64,000 bases of DNA from Phytoactinopolyspora alkaliphila. GTDB lineage: Bacteria; Actinomycetota; Actinomycetes; Jiangellales; Jiangellaceae. The stretch spans positions 310,001 to 374,000 of the forward strand of contig NZ_JAAGOB010000004.1 in assembly GCF_010550695.1 (NCBI RefSeq). Direction: 5' to 3'. The notes under the pieces were generated by a model. It saw only the letters and a list, made by a program, of their open reading frames with translations. It ran no database searches and was not told where the DNA came from. Shown one piece after another: positions 61,622 to 64,000 of the stretch (the first letter of the stretch is position 1; the number at the start of each line of letters is the position of its first letter). A program made the position numbers and the translations under genes.

Positions 61622-62176
61622 TCAAGGCTTGCCGAAGGGAAGTTCCGCGACGGTCTCGTAGCGGGCGCGCCCGTCGCTCCCGGCTCGCAGATGTGACTGG
61701 ATCAGGCTGAGGTGAGTGGCCCGCCAGGGTGGCCCGTTGTATTCCGACAGGGCATCGGCATACGGCCGGAGATCGGTGTCCGGAGTACGTGTCCGGGCAA
61801 CGGTGACATGCGGGCGGAACGGGCGCGCAGGCGCCTTCTGGGACGATCCGGCTCGCCGCCCAGCGGCTTCGGAGGAGGCGGCGAGGCGGCGCAAGAGGTC
61901 GGTGTCGCCGTCGACTCCCGCCCAGAGCACGGCCCGCCCGAACCGGCCGGAGCCCACGACGCGGAGATTCATCGGCACGTGCCGACGTGCGGCCCGGGTC
62001 AGCCGTTCGATCAGCTCGCTCAGGCGTTCCGGTGGCATCGACCCGTAGAAAGCCAGGGTGACGTGCAGTGATTCCGGCCTGACCCAGCGTAGATGGTCGT
62101 CCCGGACGGCATCCACGGCCGCGGCGAGGTGGTCGCGGACGGAGCCGGGCGGATCGATCGCCGCGAACAGTCTCAC
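61622..62176 (-). CDS. thpR: RNA 2',3'-cyclic phosphodiesterase
   Basis: 184 residues of the 2H phosphoesterase superfamily. It has two HxT motifs, ESLHVTLAFYGSM near 40 and FRPHVTVARTRTP near 125, and the N-terminal RLFAAIDPPGSVRDHL. It opens cyclic phosphates on RNA ends (known for LigT/ThpR). GTG 62176 is preceded by AGGAGG at eight bases; the longer frame is not needed. It lies 20 bp after the MFS gene. Confidence 0.92.
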   Translation of the reverse strand: MRLFAAIDPPGSVRDHLAAAVDAVRDDHLRWVRPESLHVTLAFYGSMPPERLSELIERLTRAARRHVPMNLRVVGSGRFGRAVLWAGVDGDTDLLRRLAASSEAAGRRAGSSQKAPARPFRPHVTVARTRTPDTDLRPYADALSEYNGPPWRATHLSLIQSHLRAGSDGRARYETVAELPFGKP

Positions 62177-62195
62177 CGGCAGCCTCCTGCTGGGA

Positions 62196-63518
62196 TTACG
62201 CGGCCTGAGGGCCCGCATCCCTACCGGGCCCGGTATTCAGCCGGCCGCGCTCGTGGGGCAAGTTGACGATGACAGCGAGGCCGGGTCGAGGGCGGATCCT
62301 CGGCCGCACGACGATACCGCTTCGCGGAGCGATGAACACCAGCGCGACGATGGCGATGATGATCGTCAGGATTCCGCCGCCGATGAACGACCATGGTGCG
62401 CCGAAGACGTCGGCGACCCAGCCCACCACGGGCGCACCGATGGGCTTGCCGCCCATGAGGATCATCATGTAGAGCGCGAGCACCCGTCCGCGCACTTCGT
62501 GGGGAACGGTGGTCTGGACGTATGTGTTCGACGCGATCAGCACGGTCATGGTGATCAGGCCCAGCGGAGCCAGCGCCAGGGCGAATAGTGCGTAGGTGGG
62601 CATCAGCGCGGCGATGATCTCGACGATCCCGAAGACGACCGCGCCGCCTACGATCAGCCTGCGGCGGGGGTACTTCCTGCGCGCGGCGAGGAGCGCTCCG
62701 GTGAGCGTCCCGACGGCCAGGATGGAGCCGAGGATCCCGTACTCGCCGGCACCTTTCTCGTAGACCTCGGTGGCCATCAGGGCCATCGTCAGTTCGAAGT
62801 TCATGCCGAACGTGCCGAGGCCGAACGCGACGAGCATGACCATTACGAGATCCGGCCTGGACCGCACATAAGTGACGCCCTCGAACAGGCGGCTGATGGC
62901 GCCGCCGGCGTCGGACCGATCCGCCTTGGCCGCGGGCCTGGCGCGCAGGAGGATCAGCGCGATGATGGGCGAGATGAAGGTGGCGCCGTTGATGAGGAAG
63001 ACCCACCCGGTGCCGATCGCGTGAATGAGCAGCCCTGCCACGGCGGGTCCGATGAGCCGGGCGGCGTTGAACGACGTGCTGTTCAGAGCAATGGCGTTGG
63101 GCAGTTCATCGGGCGAGACCAGTTCGGAGACGAAAGACTGGCGGGCGGGATTGTCGAGTGCCTTGCCCACTCCGAGAAGGAACGCCAGGACGTAGACGTG
63201 CCAGATCTGCGCCACGTCGGTGAGCGTGAGGGCACCGAGAACGAGGCCGATGGTGCCCATGAAGGCGTTGGTGCCGATCAGCAACGGACGCTTCGGCAAC
63301 CTGTCCGCCAGGAGTCCGCCGAACGGCGCGACGAGCAAGAACGGCACGAACTGCAGCCCGAGCGTGACACCGCTGGCCCGGGCGCCGCCCTCGAGGACGA
63401 TCAGGACGAGCCACAGCTGGGCGATCTGCTGCATCCACGTCCCGATGTTCGAGACGAACATGCTCGACCAGTAGAGCCGGTAATCGCGATGTCGGAGCGA
63501 GCGGAAGGTATTTTTCAC
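62196..63518 (-). CDS. MFS transporter, EntS/MFS_3-like exporter
   Basis: 440 residues, twelve membrane helices. FRSLRHRDYRLYWSSMFVSN, GTWMQQIAQLWLVLIV, then GLLADRLPKRPLLIGTN (motif A type) and DNPARQSFVSELVSPDELPN are typical of this exporter group. The end is cytoplasmic and arginine-rich. The substrate is unknown; relatives pump siderophores or drugs. GTG 63518 overlaps the MarR stop (GTGA), so the pair is co-translated and the MarR protein likely represses both. Confidence 0.9.
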   Translation of the reverse strand: MKNTFRSLRHRDYRLYWSSMFVSNIGTWMQQIAQLWLVLIVLEGGARASGVTLGLQFVPFLLVAPFGGLLADRLPKRPLLIGTNAFMGTIGLVLGALTLTDVAQIWHVYVLAFLLGVGKALDNPARQSFVSELVSPDELPNAIALNSTSFNAARLIGPAVAGLLIHAIGTGWVFLINGATFISPIIALILLRARPAAKADRSDAGGAISRLFEGVTYVRSRPDLVMVMLVAFGLGTFGMNFELTMALMATEVYEKGAGEYGILGSILAVGTLTGALLAARRKYPRRRLIVGGAVVFGIVEIIAALMPTYALFALALAPLGLITMTVLIASNTYVQTTVPHEVRGRVLALYMMILMGGKPIGAPVVGWVADVFGAPWSFIGGGILTIIIAIVALVFIAPRSGIVVRPRIRPRPGLAVIVNLPHERGRLNTGPGRDAGPQAA

Positions 63519-63994
63519 GAGCGCGTCAACTTCTCCAAGATGGGTAGTACGTCCCGCAGCTGTCTTCGTTCCTCCCTGGTGAGCTCGCGCAGCCGGTGAG
63601 CGAGCCAGGCGTCGCGGCGCTTGCGGTCCGCCGCTGTGCGGCCGAGCCCCGCCTCCGTGATGCGGACCACCGCGAGCCGGCGGTCCACCGCGTGCGGTTC
63701 CCGGACCACGAGCCCGAGTTCTTCCAGGCTGGAGACGGTGCGGGTCATCGACGGGGGGCGGACCCGCTCATGTGCGGCGAGCTCGCCGACGGGTGTGGGC
63801 CCCAGGCGTTCCAGGGCACCGAGGGTGGCGAGCTGGTTGAGCGTGAGGGAGTCATCCTCCCGCTCATTGCGCAGCCGGCGACTCAGCCGCCCGATAGCGA
63901 TCCGAAGCGAACTCGCCAGCCCTGCTTGAGTGCGCGGCGGCACCGCCGGGGATGTACCTGGGGCGGTGCTGGAGGAGGGATTCACTGTCGGCAC
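63515..63994 (-). CDS. MarR family transcriptional regulator
   Basis: 159 residues. The winged helix is seen in LTLNQLATLGALERLGPTPV, GELAAHERVRPPSMTRTVSS and LEELGLVVREPHAVDRRLAV, followed by a helical dimerisation tail. It probably represses its own operon with the MFS exporter, being released by a phenolic or drug-like ligand (family knowledge). The start ATG 63994 lies at the window edge, so its promoter is not visible. Confidence 0.9.
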   Translation of the reverse strand: MPTVNPSSSTAPGTSPAVPPRTQAGLASSLRIAIGRLSRRLRNEREDDSLTLNQLATLGALERLGPTPVGELAAHERVRPPSMTRTVSSLEELGLVVREPHAVDRRLAVVRITEAGLGRTAADRKRRDAWLAHRLRELTREERRQLRDVLPILEKLTRS

Positions 63995-64000
63995 TTTGGT

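Overview
The window is high-GC DNA with the gene repertoire of a free-living actinobacterium: a SigE-type ECF sigma factor with a downstream membrane partner, DUF3263, an IdeR/DtxR iron regulator, WYL, UTRA-GntR and FCD-GntR regulators, a class E sortase with an LPXTG substrate, CIRCE-controlled monocistronic groEL, OtsA/OtsB, and many GTG starts. No rRNA, complete insertion sequence, prophage or CRISPR array is visible. A Jiangellales-type organism (Jiangella and relatives) is my best guess from gene content and the many intergenic palindromes; this is inference, not a search result.

Layout. 0-3 kb: a 3' remnant of a helicase gene, a DUF1028 protein, a GNAT acetyltransferase overlapped antisense by an extended APH-type kinase, and a transposase remnant. 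3-9 kb: sbcC-sbcD, then an SRPBCC-DUF2867 protein divergent from its likely TetR repressor across two palindromic operators, and tRNA-Thr(TGT). 9-15 kb: a fused SecDF with an acidic insert and a small exported protein, then a secreted GH10-like hydrolase divergent from a UTRA-GntR regulator with a DasR-like site between them. 15-20 kb: small conserved proteins and trehalose synthesis (otsA, otsB). 19.7-21.4 kb: a SAM-I-type riboswitch preceding a threonine synthase-like gene and a ubiquitin-like sulfur carrier ending in Gly-Gly-Cys. 22-26 kb: class E sortase, a small membrane protein, and an LPDTG-anchored metalloprotease. 26-31 kb: a CrtI-like oxidoreductase, an ECF sigma/membrane protein pair and an HTTM-like pair. 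31.4-33.3 kb: two CIRCE operators and groEL.

34-43.6 kb is one coherent accessory locus: a GntR/FCD regulator and an NmrA-type protein divergent from an eight-gene, mostly overlapping operon. The operon encodes a polyamine-type ABC importer, a diaminopropionate ammonia-lyase-like PLP enzyme, an M24 hydrolase, an M20D amidohydrolase and an asparaginase. It looks like uptake and stepwise de-amidation of an unidentified N-acylated amino acid or diamino compound.

43.5-50.7 kb: a WYL regulator with a long palindrome before an epoxide hydrolase, a SWIM/SNF2 pair, cutC and DUF4031. 51-57 kb: an acyltransferase, ideR with an HD protein, an orphan ParA with a small basic partner, nagA and a thioesterase-like protein. 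56.7-57 kb carries a probable independent short transcript: promoter, strong Shine-Dalgarno, 12-codon ORF, structured segment and intrinsic terminator. 57-64 kb: pdxH, citrate synthase and serC, the last followed by five 57-bp tandem repeats that include its final codons and stop; then a repeat-rich gap, thpR, an MFS exporter and a MarR regulator.

Most striking genome-wide feature: several families of palindromic repeats sit at gene 3' ends, with members recurring kilobases apart inside this one window.
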